Shown: positions 16,407 to 26,003, counted from the stretch's first letter. The stretch is 64,000 nucleotides of DNA from Hyphomicrobium sp. (GCA_016716675.1 JADJVG010000033.1:1-64000); one strand, 5' to 3'. Notes: generated by a model from the letters alone, not told the origin. Translations and numbers: made by a program.

Positions 16407-17819
16407 CTACTCCGCCGTTCCAAGTGCATCACGTGCCGCGCCTTGCGCCGCCGACAACGGCCGTGATGGCAGTGCGTCAGACGGCTCAATGGCTTTGCCT
16501 TCGGGGCCCTTATCGATGAGCTTGTTGATGTAGAGGATGCCCATCGAGAACACGCTCGAATAGATCAGCACGAACAGGATCAAGCTGGTCAGCACCGCTC
16601 CGAATGCGACGGCCGATACCGCATCGACCGTTTTGAGCACGCCATAGACGACGTATGGCTGGCGGCCGGTCTCCGTCACCCACCACCCGGCGAGAATGGC
16701 GATGAAGCCCAGCGGCCAAGCATAGGTGAGCGGTCTCAGATACCATCCGCTTTCAAACAACGACCTCCGCCACCAAAGAAACGCGCCGATAAATCCGATC
16801 GCGATCATCGCCATGCCGATGCCGACCATGATGCGGAACGCGAAGAACACCGGCGCCACGGGCGGGCGCTCCTCGGGTTTGAAATCCTTGAGGCCCTTGA
16901 ACAGGCCGTTGATGTCGTGGGTGATGATGAAGCTCGCCATATTGGGAATGGCGATTTCAAAGTGGTTCATCTCGGCCTTGTCATCGGGCCATGCGAACAG
17001 CACGAGGTCTCCGGGCTTGCTGCCGTCCCAGTGGCCTTCCATGGCGGCCACTTTCACGGGCTGATACTCGGCAGTGTTGAGCCCGTGCGCGTCGCCGATC
17101 AGCAGCTGCAACGGCGCCAGCACCGCGACCATGCCAAGCCCCATGCGGACCATCGTCTTGGCTTCTTCCAGGAAGCGGTTCTGCATCACGTAGCGTGCGC
17201 CGACCGACAGCACCACGAGCGAAGTGGTGAGATAGGCGGCCGTGAACATGTGGGCGAAGCGGTACGGGAAGCTCGGATTGAAAACGATCGCCGCCCAATC
17301 GACGGGATAGGCGATGCCGTCTTTCATTTCATAGCCCGTCGGCGTCTGCATCCAACTGTTGGCCGACAAAATCCAGAAGGCCGACATCGAGGTGCCGACA
17401 GCCACCAGAACGGCTGCGGTGACATGCAGATTGGGCGACACCTTCTGCCAGCCAAACAGCATGATGCCGAGGAACGTTGCTTCGAGAAAGAATGCGGTCA
17501 GCACTTCATAGCCGAGCAACGGCCCCATGACATTGCCGGCAACTTCGGAAAAACGGCTCCAGTTGGTGCCGAACTGATAGGACAGCACGATCCCCGACAC
17601 GACGCCCATGGCGAACGATACCGCAAAGATCTTGGTCCAGAAGCGGGCGAGGCGATGGAACTTGTCTTGGCCCGTCATACGCCAGCGTACCAGCAGCGTG
17701 GCAATGAATGCAGCTAGGCCGATCGTGAAACTCGGGAAGATGATATGGACGGCGATCGTAAACGCAAATTGAATGCGTGCCAGCAGTACGGCGTCCATGT
17801 CCATAAGGGAGATCTCCAT
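16407..17819 (-). CDS. cioA: Cytochrome bd-type (cyanide-insensitive) quinol oxidase subunit I
   Basis: Heme-bearing subunit of a bd-type ubiquinol oxidase. At 470 residues it is shorter than the E. coli-type CydA because the quinol-binding Q-loop region (between HFEIAIPNMASFIITHD and PVAPVFFAFRIMVG) is short, the pattern of the CIO subgroup. Visible conserved features are RIQFAFTIAVHIIFPSFTIG with an axial histidine, GNVMGPLLGYEVLTAFFLEA, FILSANSWMQTPTGY-type wording and GWWVTETGRQPYVVYG. It would allow respiration at low O2 or in the presence of inhibitors of heme-copper oxidases. First gene of the two-gene operon. Confidence 0.92.
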   Translation of the reverse strand: MEISLMDMDAVLLARIQFAFTIAVHIIFPSFTIGLAAFIATLLVRWRMTGQDKFHRLARFWTKIFAVSFAMGVVSGIVLSYQFGTNWSRFSEVAGNVMGPLLGYEVLTAFFLEATFLGIMLFGWQKVSPNLHVTAAVLVAVGTSMSAFWILSANSWMQTPTGYEMKDGIAYPVDWAAIVFNPSFPYRFAHMFTAAYLTTSLVVLSVGARYVMQNRFLEEAKTMVRMGLGMVAVLAPLQLLIGDAHGLNTAEYQPVKVAAMEGHWDGSKPGDLVLFAWPDDKAEMNHFEIAIPNMASFIITHDINGLFKGLKDFKPEERPPVAPVFFAFRIMVGIGMAMIAIGFIGAFLWWRRSLFESGWYLRPLTYAWPLGFIAILAGWWVTETGRQPYVVYGVLKTVDAVSAVAFGAVLTSLILFVLIYSSVFSMGILYINKLIDKGPEGKAIEPSDALPSRPLSAAQGAARDALGTAE

Positions 17820-17908
17820 GTTCGCACGTTGTGAGCGTGCATCATGGACCTGTCAGATGCAACCGTCGAGGCCTGGGTATGTCTGCCTATATCTGGCGAG
17901 GCGAAGCG

Positions 17909-20239
17909 TCAGTCGCTGCGCGCCAACTGGGCTTCCGGCACCGGCCACAGCCGGACGATACCGTCGATGCCGCCCGTTAACAGTGTCCGGCCGTCATTGC
18001 TGAAGGTGACGGACTTGGCGCCGGGACCGAGACCCTTAAGGGTGCCGTAGATGCGCGAACGCTTCAGGCCGCGCAGGCGCACGCTGCCGTCGTCGGCGGC
18101 CGAGGCGATGACGTCGCCGTCGGCTGAAAAGGCGATCGATGTGACGCGCGCCATGTGCGGGGTGAACGTTCTCAGCGAGCGCCCAGTGGTCGCCGACCAG
18201 AGCTTGATGGAACCATCACGCGCGCCACCCGCAATGGTTGCGCCGTCGGGCGAAAACGCCATCGTCGCGATCACTTCGGTATTGCCGCGCAGCGAGCGCC
18301 GCATCGTGCGCCGCTCAATGTTCCAGAGTTTGACGGCGTTATCGCTGCTGGAAGAGGCGAGCCAGCGGCCGGACGGATCGGCGGCCAAGGCTTGAATGGC
18401 CGCGTTATGCGACTGCAAAAGTCCGTCGGGCGCGGATTCGCGGCCGGTCTGCCAAAGCGCAACCGTCGTGTCCTGGCCGCCGCTCGCGATTAGATCCTCA
18501 GATCCGGCGAACACGGCCGCCCAGATGCTCGCGTCTGACCGCTTGAAAGCGTAGAGCCGGTTGCGCGTATCAAGATCGTAGACGGCGACGCTGCCGTCCG
18601 CGTGTGCGGTGACAACGCGATTATTGCGAACGCTGAGCGCCGTGGCGATGCCAGCGTCGAGATAGATCGAACCGGTCAACTGGTGCGTGTCCGCGTTCCA
18701 AATTTTGAGCATGCGGTCGCCGCCGGTCGTCACGATCAGGCGGCCGTCGCCGCTGAAGGCTAAGCCGTCGATCGCACCGTCATGGGCGCGGAACTCAGCA
18801 CTTTGCGCGATGGCACGATCGGCCAGCGCTGTGCCGATGGCCCCTGTTGTGATGCCAGACGGCAAAGGCCGAGCGATGCGCGCCAACTGATTCTGGAAGA
18901 GGTATCCGGCGCTGACGAAGGCGATGGCGAGGATCACCTTGGTTTTGATTTCGCGCGTCAACGAGCGGCGGCGCTTCACGGACGGCGCGGGGCGCGCACG
19001 TTTGCGCGCGGACGAGACGCGCGGCGGCGGCGGAAGTGCGGCAGCTTTCACGGTCGCCGCTTTGGCGATGGCCTCCTTGGCGGGTGGTGTGCGGGCGGCG
19101 GCCAGGGGTGGCGCGGCTTTGGCTGCTGCTTTCTCTGGCGCAGCAGGCTTTACCGGGCCTTCCGCCTTTGCTGCGGCTGGCTTCAAGCGGTCAACGAAGT
19201 CGAGCATCCGGCCAGCGGGGCCTGGCGCATCGGGCGGAGGTGGAACCGGTGCTGGACTGGCGGCGGCTTCGGCAAGAGCTGCTTGCCGGGCGCGGCCGGC
19301 GCTTTTTTTGACTTCCGTACGTTCGCGCAGGCGCGCGATCATGCCGGGCTTTTCGGGTACAGGGGCCAGCAATGCGCCGCGCCATTCGGCAACCGATTGC
19401 GGACGGGCATCAATGCCGAGTGCCAACCCGCGCTGGATCGCATCGAGAAAGGGCGCGCGATAGGAGCTCAGCGCCGCGTCTTGCGCCGGGATCATTTCGT
19501 CTTTCAACATGCGCGACGGGGAATCGGGCGGACGTTTGCCGGTCACGGCATGATAAAGCGTGGCAGCCAGCGCGTAGATGTCGGTCCACGGACCCTGCTG
19601 CTTGCTGGTTTCTGCGTACTGCTCGTAGGGGCTGTAGCCCGGCTTCACGAGGGCTGAAACCGTCTTGGTTTTGGAGTGCGCCGCGATATCGCTGCGCGCC
19701 GCGCCGAAATCAATGAGCACCGGATCACCCGACCTGCGGATGATGATGTTGTCGGGCGCAATATCGCGATGCAGGAATTCGGCCTTGTGAATGATCTGCA
19801 ACGCATCGAGCAGCGGCGCGATGATGGCGTCGAGTTCTTTTTGGCGCGGCGCGCGGTTGAGGCTCTTGAGCCACGATTTCAGGCTTTGGCCTTCTTCAAA
19901 ATGCAGCACCATGTAAGCGGTGTTATTGGCGCGGAAGGTACGATAGACGCGCACGATGTTGCCGTGATTGAATTTGGCGAGCGTCTGGGCTTCCTCGATG
20001 AAGCGCTCCAGGCCCCACGTGTAGTCGCCCTTGCAATTTTCGGAACGCGGCGTGGCGGAGCCATCGCTATCGCGGACGGCGAAATCGGCGGGGAAGTATT
20101 CTTTGATGCTGACTTTGCGAGACAACGCGATTTCGTCGGCGAGATACGTCACACCGAAGCCACCCGCACCGAGCACGCGGTCGATTTTGTAGTCACCTGC
20201 CAGCTCTGTGCCACCCGGTAGGGCGATCAGATGTGTCAT
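17909..20239 (-). CDS. Transmembrane Ser/Thr protein kinase with C-terminal WD40 repeats
   Basis: Eukaryote-like protein kinase of 776 residues from the ATG at 20239 (MTHLIALPGGTELAGDY); the upstream extension is non-coding in character. Kinase domain about 18-290: glycine loop GAGGFGV, lysine in SIKEYFP (K46), catalytic loop HRDIAPDN (D159, N164), DFGAAR (D177), and the PGYSPYEQY segment. Residues about 295-425 are an Ala/Pro/Lys-rich, probably disordered linker. One membrane span lies near 433-449. WD40-type units follow from about 483 to the end (repeated DGxIxxWxx and GRxLxSxSxDxxVKLW patterns), predicted on the other side of the membrane as a propeller. Divergent from FHA and PP2C genes, its likely reader and eraser partners. 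Confidence 0.9.
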   Translation of the reverse strand: MTHLIALPGGTELAGDYKIDRVLGAGGFGVTYLADEIALSRKVSIKEYFPADFAVRDSDGSATPRSENCKGDYTWGLERFIEEAQTLAKFNHGNIVRVYRTFRANNTAYMVLHFEEGQSLKSWLKSLNRAPRQKELDAIIAPLLDALQIIHKAEFLHRDIAPDNIIIRRSGDPVLIDFGAARSDIAAHSKTKTVSALVKPGYSPYEQYAETSKQQGPWTDIYALAATLYHAVTGKRPPDSPSRMLKDEMIPAQDAALSSYRAPFLDAIQRGLALGIDARPQSVAEWRGALLAPVPEKPGMIARLRERTEVKKSAGRARQAALAEAAASPAPVPPPPDAPGPAGRMLDFVDRLKPAAAKAEGPVKPAAPEKAAAKAAPPLAAARTPPAKEAIAKAATVKAAALPPPPRVSSARKRARPAPSVKRRRSLTREIKTKVILAIAFVSAGYLFQNQLARIARPLPSGITTGAIGTALADRAIAQSAEFRAHDGAIDGLAFSGDGRLIVTTGGDRMLKIWNADTHQLTGSIYLDAGIATALSVRNNRVVTAHADGSVAVYDLDTRNRLYAFKRSDASIWAAVFAGSEDLIASGGQDTTVALWQTGRESAPDGLLQSHNAAIQALAADPSGRWLASSSSDNAVKLWNIERRTMRRSLRGNTEVIATMAFSPDGATIAGGARDGSIKLWSATTGRSLRTFTPHMARVTSIAFSADGDVIASAADDGSVRLRGLKRSRIYGTLKGLGPGAKSVTFSNDGRTLLTGGIDGIVRLWPVPEAQLARSD

Positions 20240-20524
20240 GGTCCCCGGCTCGACATCCCTTTTTAGGCGTGCTGCGTTGTGCTCGCCGTGAGCGTGTTTC
20301 CGTAACGCTCCTGCATCCCATCGTTTCGACTCTTGTCTCTGCTTCGGAGATTTGGCGCAAGAATGTGGCGCGCTAAAGAGCGATGAACGGTGGATGAACA
20401 AATCCTCAAGGCGTCTCTTTCCGGCCATTTTGCCGCCGCCATCGCAAATACAAATCCTCGTTGCGGGAATTTGCCAACGTTGTGCGCGTTTGCGCTGGAG
20501 AAGCCCTCAAGAGGTTTGATCTCA

Positions 20525-21202
20525 ATGTTTATGCAACGCACCGCATCCCTGACAGCCATTTGTGGCACGCTGGCCGCGGTAGGGATTTTTTCGGCCCAAT
20601 CTCATGGCCTCAGCGCCGGCACGTTCATCGCAACGTTTCAAAGTGCCAGTCATCTCGCGCACGACGCCATCGCCCTTGGCTATGCTGTGGCGCCGGCTCT
20701 GATGCTGTGCCTGGTCTTGCTCGCAGCCGTTCCGCTGATCGCAATCGTGGCGCCAATCGTGTTTCATGTTACGCGCAGCGAAGACGCGACGCGGCGCTAC
20801 CGGCCAAAATCTGATGCATCAATCGCCGCCGAAATTTCCGGCGATCGCGCCCGCCATCCAGCGCGCGCCTATCTCGAAATCGTCGGCGCTGAGAACAGCC
20901 AGTTTGCGATTGTGCGCGATATGCTGCGCATCGGCCGGGAAGATGACAACGATATCCGCATACCGAGCAAAGACGTGCACCGCTATCACGCCGCGATCTA
21001 TCGTGAGCACCATGACGATTGGTTCGTTGCCGACCTTTCCGGCAAAGGCGGCAATGGGGTGCGCGTCAATGGGCGCGTGTGTTTGGACGCCCGTTTGAAG
21101 GATGGCGACATTATTGAAATGGGCCCAGGACGGCTGCGGTTTCGCGCCGGACCCATGTCAAGCGTCGCACCGAGTGATCACACGACTCGCATAGCCGGCT
21201 AG
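20525..21202 (+). CDS. Membrane protein with C-terminal FHA domain
   Basis: 225 residues from the ATG at 20525. Two hydrophobic segments (about 5-24 and 58-83, the latter ALMLCLVLLAAVPLIAIVAPIV) are followed by a short linker and a forkhead-associated domain (about 120-215): the LRIGRE strand, a DNDIRIPSKDVHRYHAAIYRE loop carrying the S/H positions that contact phosphothreonine, and GNGVRVNG. FHA domains bind phosphothreonine peptides, so this is a candidate membrane-bound reader of the divergently encoded kinase. The next gene starts 13 nt after the stop, suggesting one transcript with it and the phosphatase. Confidence 0.85.
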   Translation: MFMQRTASLTAICGTLAAVGIFSAQSHGLSAGTFIATFQSASHLAHDAIALGYAVAPALMLCLVLLAAVPLIAIVAPIVFHVTRSEDATRRYRPKSDASIAAEISGDRARHPARAYLEIVGAENSQFAIVRDMLRIGREDDNDIRIPSKDVHRYHAAIYREHHDDWFVADLSGKGGNGVRVNGRVCLDARLKDGDIIEMGPGRLRFRAGPMSSVAPSDHTTRIAG

Positions 21203-21215
21203 GGAGATCGACATC

Positions 21216-22007
21216 ATGAGCGATGAGAGGGCAGAGACAGTGGTAGATGAAGACGCCAAGGGCGGCAAAGCTGGCGGGTTTCTTGGATCGTTGAAAGACG
21301 CATTGATGGCAGCCGGTCGCGATGAAATGCCGTCGTCGCCGGCGCGTATGGCGGCGCAGGTCCTTGCCATCACGCCAATCGCGCCTCCGGCTGAAAAAGT
21401 GGCCCCGCCCGCTGTCCCGGCGCAGTCCGCCCAGCAGAGCCCGAGCGCCGAGGAGGTTGCGCGTCTGGCGCGAACCGCCGCCGTTCTGCGGGCTCCTGAG
21501 AAAATACCGGCCCCAGCCATAGAGCGTGACCCCATACCGACAACCCGCGTCGTCCGCGCTGAAGCACCAAAAGCTCCAGCCGCCGCCATGCCCGAGCGCA
21601 CACAACTGGTGCGCGGCCGCAAAGCCATCGAACGGGGAACCTTTGCGCAGGACCCGGTGGTCGGCTTTCTGGTTGTGGTCGGCGGTCCGGGCCTTGGCTC
21701 GTTCCGGCCTATTTTTGAAGGCAACAACACCGTTGGACGTGCGCAAAGTAACCGCGTGCCCTTGGATTTCGGCGACGACGCCATTTCGTCCGAGGCGCAA
21801 GCGTATATCCGCTACGATTCCAACGATCGGTCGTTCCTGTTCGTGCCAAACCTTGCTAAGACGAACGTCGTTTCCGTGAACGAGAAGAAGCCCACGGGTG
21901 CCATTGAGTTGAAGCCCATGGACGTCATCACGCTCGGGCGCACGCAAGTTGCGTTCGTGCCGTTCTGCGGAACCGAGTTCGATTGGTCCGAGATTGCTGA
22001 AGCCTGA
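21216..22007 (+). CDS. Soluble FHA-domain protein
   Basis: 263 residues. The first 140 are Ala/Pro-rich and probably disordered, with many Thr and Ser residues that could be phosphorylated. The C-terminal part is a divergent FHA domain: FEGNNTVGRAQSNRVPLDFGDDAISSEAQAYIRY contains the core GR and the SSEA (usual SxxH) loop, then NVVSVNEKKP in place of the common NGT strand. No membrane segment is visible. It sits between the membrane FHA protein and the PP2C gene, and probably links kinase activity to an unknown target. Confidence 0.8.
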   Translation: MSDERAETVVDEDAKGGKAGGFLGSLKDALMAAGRDEMPSSPARMAAQVLAITPIAPPAEKVAPPAVPAQSAQQSPSAEEVARLARTAAVLRAPEKIPAPAIERDPIPTTRVVRAEAPKAPAAAMPERTQLVRGRKAIERGTFAQDPVVGFLVVVGGPGLGSFRPIFEGNNTVGRAQSNRVPLDFGDDAISSEAQAYIRYDSNDRSFLFVPNLAKTNVVSVNEKKPTGAIELKPMDVITLGRTQVAFVPFCGTEFDWSEIAEA

Positions 22008-22012
22008 CATTG

Positions 22013-22801
22013 ATGATCCGTTACGAGTGTGCGGTGGCTGCGACGCGCGGCGCCCGCGACTACCAGGAAGACAGCGCCGCCTTTTGGCCGGGCGGAGCGG
22101 AGCCATACGCCGTGGCGGCGGGCAGAGCCGAAGAGGTCGGGTTTGCGGTGCTCGCCGACGGCATGGGCGGGCATACCGGCGGCGCGCTGGCTAGCCGTAT
22201 CGTCTGTGAAACGTTCCTGAAAACGGCGGCATCCCTGGATGTGCCGCTGCGTGAGCGCTTGCTGGCGTCGCTGGAAGCCGCCAACGCGGCGCTGGCGGCC
22301 AAGGTCGACGAAAGCCCGATGATGGCCGGCATGGGATCGACGATGATCGGAACGTCGTTCAACGGTGAAGGGGTTTCGTGGGTCAGTGTCGGCGATAGTC
22401 CGCTCTACTTTTTCCGGCGCGGCGACGTCGTGCAGCTGAACGAAGATCATTCGTTTGCTCCGGAACTCAACCGGCTTGTGGCTGAAGGTAAGCTATCGGC
22501 GGCCGATGCGCGCCGCGATTCCCGCCGCCACATGCTGCGCTCGGCCGTCAGCGGCGAAGAGATCACCCTGATCGATCTGCCGTATTCACCGGTCGCCCTT
22601 GAGCCGGGAGATTTCGTGGTGCTGGCGAGTGACGGCATCGCAACACTCGACACCAACGAGATCGGCCGCATCATTCGAGGCTACGCGGCGGATGGCGCAA
22701 CTGCGGTTGCCAACGCCCTGATCCGCGCAATTGATTCCGTGCGTGAACCGCACCAGGACAACGCCACCGTGCTCGTCGTCAAGGTCGCTGCAGCCGGCTG
22801 A
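22013..22801 (+). CDS. PP2C-family Ser/Thr protein phosphatase
   Basis: 262-residue metal-dependent phosphatase expected to reverse the kinase in this island. Motifs in order: RGARDYQEDS, VLADGMGGHTGGALAS (metal-binding aspartate), GMGSTMIG, VGDSPLYFFRRG, LNEDHSFAPEL, LASDGIATL and PHQDNATVLVV (metal-binding aspartate). It is the short, soluble catalytic type without a membrane anchor, like the phosphatases that accompany PpkA-type kinases. The ATG at 22013 lies 5 nt after the FHA gene's stop. Its 3' end overlaps the convergent channel gene by 23 nt. Confidence 0.92.
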   Translation: MIRYECAVAATRGARDYQEDSAAFWPGGAEPYAVAAGRAEEVGFAVLADGMGGHTGGALASRIVCETFLKTAASLDVPLRERLLASLEAANAALAAKVDESPMMAGMGSTMIGTSFNGEGVSWVSVGDSPLYFFRRGDVVQLNEDHSFAPELNRLVAEGKLSAADARRDSRRHMLRSAVSGEEITLIDLPYSPVALEPGDFVVLASDGIATLDTNEIGRIIRGYAADGATAVANALIRAIDSVREPHQDNATVLVVKVAAAG

Positions 22802-24023
22802 GTTCTTCAACTTCGATCTGAACGTTGGCCTCGCGGCGGATTTGCTCAGCGATCCGCGGATGGCGCGCGGCAATGCTTTCGTAGTCGTCCTTGTGAAGTT
22901 TTAGCAGGCGGCTGCGCGATGTCGTGAAAACGTGGCCCGCATGCACGTCGTTGTTCAGCATCGCAGTGGCACCGAACACATCGCCGATTCCGTAGGAGTT
23001 TTTTTCGGTTTCGCCGTGCTCGTCAACGCTGCCGGACGCGATAAAGAAAATGGCATCCGCCGGTGCACCCTTGCGCGCGACCTCGACATTGGCCGGCAAG
23101 TTGTGGGCGTGCAGCAGCGGCATGAGCTCGGCGGCTTCCCTGGCATCTAGGCTGGCCAGCAGCGGCACGCGCGACATCAGGCTCCAATTGACCACGAAGT
23201 CGCGGCGATGAACTTCCTGCGCAAAGCCTGTCGAGATGATAGCGACGGGAAGGGCCAGAATGCACAAGCCCACCACCATGGTCAGGCCCGCAAAGAACCG
23301 GCCGAGCGGCGTTACCGGCGTAACGTCGCCGTAGCCGACCGTCGACAATGTGGTGATGGCCCACCACGCCGCATCAGGGATGGAGCCGAATTTGTCCGGC
23401 TGAATGGCACCTTCGACGTGGTGCATGATGGTGGCTGAAAACAGGATCGCGGTGAGCAGCAGCAAGGCCGCGCCAAACAAGGCATTGCGCTCGTTTTCGA
23501 GAACGCGGAAGAGCGTCGACATGGCTGGCGAATAGCGGGAGATCTTGAGTAGGCGCAGCAAGCGTAGCATCCGCAGGACGCCGAGATCGAAGGGCATTAA
23601 CTGGTATAAATAGAATGGCAGGATGGCCAGTAGGTCAATAACCAGCGCCGGACTGCGCGCCATGGTCAGGCGGACCTTCCACGGTGCGAACCGCGCGAGA
23701 AACGGGTTTTCAACCACTGTCCAAAGTCTGAGGACGTATTCGACGGTAAAGATGGCGACGACGATCACTTCGAATGTCAAAAGCCAGGCGCCGTACTGGG
23801 CGTGGATACCCGGCACCGTTTCCGCGATCACTGCCGCGACGTTCAAAACAATGAGTGTAACGATGGCGCCGTCGAAGATGCGGCTGGCGTGGCTTTCTCC
23901 CCGGCCGCCTTCGATGATCTCATAGATGCGCCGTCTGAGCGTTGCCGACGGCGGTGGATTGGCGGTGTTCGCCATGTCGTCCGGGGTGGTGCTGTGTTCG
24001 CGTGATGTATCTGATGCTGTCAT
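22779..24023 (-). CDS. Voltage-gated-type K+ channel with degenerate cyclic-nucleotide-binding domain
   Basis: 414 residues. Six membrane helices with an S4-like arginine-rich segment (LGVLRMLRLLRLLKISRYS), a pore loop with the potassium selectivity filter TVGYGD, then S6 and a C-terminal cNMP-binding fold. The layout matches MlotiK1-like bacterial CNG channels. In the phosphate-binding cassette the usual FGExAL...RxA reads FGATAML...VHAGHV, so the glutamate and arginine that contact cyclic nucleotides are missing. It may be unregulated by cNMP or respond to something else. The gene ends inside the 3' end of the PP2C gene on the opposite strand. Confidence 0.88.
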   Translation of the reverse strand: MTASDTSREHSTTPDDMANTANPPPSATLRRRIYEIIEGGRGESHASRIFDGAIVTLIVLNVAAVIAETVPGIHAQYGAWLLTFEVIVVAIFTVEYVLRLWTVVENPFLARFAPWKVRLTMARSPALVIDLLAILPFYLYQLMPFDLGVLRMLRLLRLLKISRYSPAMSTLFRVLENERNALFGAALLLLTAILFSATIMHHVEGAIQPDKFGSIPDAAWWAITTLSTVGYGDVTPVTPLGRFFAGLTMVVGLCILALPVAIISTGFAQEVHRRDFVVNWSLMSRVPLLASLDAREAAELMPLLHAHNLPANVEVARKGAPADAIFFIASGSVDEHGETEKNSYGIGDVFGATAMLNNDVHAGHVFTTSRSRLLKLHKDDYESIAARHPRIAEQIRREANVQIEVEELSRLQRP

Positions 24024-24264
24024 CCTGACCTTTCGCGATTTCGAACCGGCATCGACAATAGGAGTCCGAGGCTGCTTTGTCTGGCCCGCTCAGCACATTT
24101 CCACGGTGCATCAGCTCCGATGAGAGGCTTGCGCGTTAATTTCTGCGATTCTGGTCAGATTTTTGGCTGCAGGTGCTTGGCGATTGTTCAGCAAAAGTCC
24201 AATATCCCCCCGCCGCATTCCCCTTCCACTTTGATAAGATTGATAAAATAGAGAGGAACGACCC

Positions 24265-25941
24265 GTGGCCGTGAAGTCCGATATTGAAATTGCACGCGAA
24301 GCCAAGATGAAACCGATCGCTGAGGTTGCCGCGAAAGTCGGCGTGCCGGCGGAAGCCCTCATTCCCTACGGTTGGACGAAGGCCAAGGTATCGTTCGATT
24401 ACATCAACAAAATCCAGGGCAACCCGGACGGTAAACTCATTCTGGTGACGGCGATCAGCCCGACGCCGGCCGGCGAAGGCAAGACCACCACAACGGTCGG
24501 CCTCAGCGACGGTCTCAATTATATCGGCAAGAAAGCGATCGCCGCATTGCGCGAGCCGTCGCTTGGTCCGTGTTTCGGCGTCAAAGGCGGTGCAGCTGGC
24601 GGCGGCTACGCCCAGGTTGTTCCGATGGAAGACATCAACCTGCATTTTACCGGCGACTTCCATGCCATCACGAGCGCCCACAATCTGCTCGCGGCCATGA
24701 TCGACAACCACATCTATTGGGGTAATAGCCTCGGTATCGACCAGCGCCGCATCGCCTTCAAGCGCGTGCTCGACATGAATGACCGCGCCTTGCGGTCGAT
24801 CGTCAACTCGCTCGGCGGTGTTTCGAACGGTTACCCGCGCGAAGACGGCTTCGACATTACGGTTGCCTCTGAAGTCATGGCTATCCTCTGCCTGTCAAAG
24901 GATCTCAAGGATCTCGAGAACCGGCTCGGCAACATCATCATCGGCTACACGCGCGACAAGGCGCCCGTCCGCTGCCGCGATATCAAGGCCGATGGCGCCA
25001 TGACGGTTCTGTTGAAGGACGCGCTGCAGCCGAACATGGTGCAGACGCTGGAAAACAACCCGGTATTCATCCACGGCGGTCCGTTCGCCAACATCGCGCA
25101 CGGCTGCAACTCGGTGCTGGCAACGCGCACGGCCATGAAGCTCGCTGACTACGTGGTGACGGAAGCCGGGTTCGGCGCCGACCTTGGGGCCGAGAAGTTC
25201 TTCGACATCAAGTGCCGCAAGGCTGGCATTGCGCCGTCGGTGGTCGTCATTGTGGCAACCGTCCGCGCCCTCAAGATGCACGGCGGCGTCGCCAAGGACG
25301 AGTTGAAGGCCGAGAACGTCGCAGCCGTCGCCAAGGGCTGCGATAACCTCAAGCGCCACATCGAGAACGTCAATAAGTTCGGCGTGCCGGCGGTGGTTGC
25401 CATCAACAAGTTCATCACCGACACCGACGCGGAAATTCAGGAGGTCATGAAGGCCGCCGAGAGCATGGGAACGAAGGCGTTCACATGCACGCACTGGTCG
25501 GATGGCGGCAAGGGCACGGAATCCCTGTCGCGGCACGTCGTCGACGTCATCGCCGAAGGCAAGGCTAACTTCAAAACGCTGTATCCGGACAACATGCCGT
25601 TGCGCGAAAAGGTGCGGACCATCGCGACGGAAATTTATCGCGCGTCCGGCATCGCCTGCGATGCCAGCATCGAGGCCCGCTTCAAAGAACTCGAAGCGAC
25701 GGGGTTCGGTCATCTGCCTGTTTGCATGGCGAAGACGCAGTACTCGTTCTCGACGGATGCAACGCTGCGCGGCGCGCCGACTGGTCACATCGTTCCGGTC
25801 CGCGAACTGCGGCTCTCGGCGGGTGCCGAGTTCGTGGTTGTCGTCACCGGCGAAATCATGACCATGCCCGGCTTGCCGAGAGTGCCGAGCGCCGACAGCA
25901 TCCGCCTCGACGACCAGGGCCATATCCAGGGTCTGTTCTGA
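24265..25941 (+). CDS. ftfL: Formate--tetrahydrofolate ligase
   Basis: ATP-dependent formation of 10-formyl-tetrahydrofolate from formate and H4F, the entry of one-carbon units into the serine cycle in methylotrophs. 558 residues, the family's standard length. Conserved features: SPTPAGEGKTTTTVGLSDGL (nucleotide-binding loop), REPSLGPCFGVKGGAAGGGYAQVVPMEDINLHF, DMNDRALR, and ATVRALKMHGG. Start is the GTG or ATG region at 24265 with gagagg 9-14 nt upstream. An intrinsic terminator follows at 25971. It fits with the serine-cycle operon at the left end of the window although 18 kb away. Confidence 0.97.
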   Translation: MAVKSDIEIAREAKMKPIAEVAAKVGVPAEALIPYGWTKAKVSFDYINKIQGNPDGKLILVTAISPTPAGEGKTTTTVGLSDGLNYIGKKAIAALREPSLGPCFGVKGGAAGGGYAQVVPMEDINLHFTGDFHAITSAHNLLAAMIDNHIYWGNSLGIDQRRIAFKRVLDMNDRALRSIVNSLGGVSNGYPREDGFDITVASEVMAILCLSKDLKDLENRLGNIIIGYTRDKAPVRCRDIKADGAMTVLLKDALQPNMVQTLENNPVFIHGGPFANIAHGCNSVLATRTAMKLADYVVTEAGFGADLGAEKFFDIKCRKAGIAPSVVVIVATVRALKMHGGVAKDELKAENVAAVAKGCDNLKRHIENVNKFGVPAVVAINKFITDTDAEIQEVMKAAESMGTKAFTCTHWSDGGKGTESLSRHVVDVIAEGKANFKTLYPDNMPLREKVRTIATEIYRASGIACDASIEARFKELEATGFGHLPVCMAKTQYSFSTDATLRGAPTGHIVPVRELRLSAGAEFVVVVTGEIMTMPGLPRVPSADSIRLDDQGHIQGLF

Positions 25942-25970
25942 GGTTCTGCGCCAAATAGACGTCAGGATTG

Positions 25971-26003
25971 CGGGGCGGGCCATTCAACGGCCCGCCCCGT
26001 TTC
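25971..26003 (+). terminator. Intrinsic terminator after ftfL
   Basis: Perfect 11-bp inverted repeat (cggggcgggcc / ggcccgccccg) with a 7-nt loop followed by tttctgtt, 30 nt past the ftfL stop. Confidence 0.88.

Noticed and set aside
24895..25983. Long minus-strand open frame opposite ftfL
   Set aside because: Antisense shadow of a strongly conserved gene; His/Arg-rich composition without known motifs.
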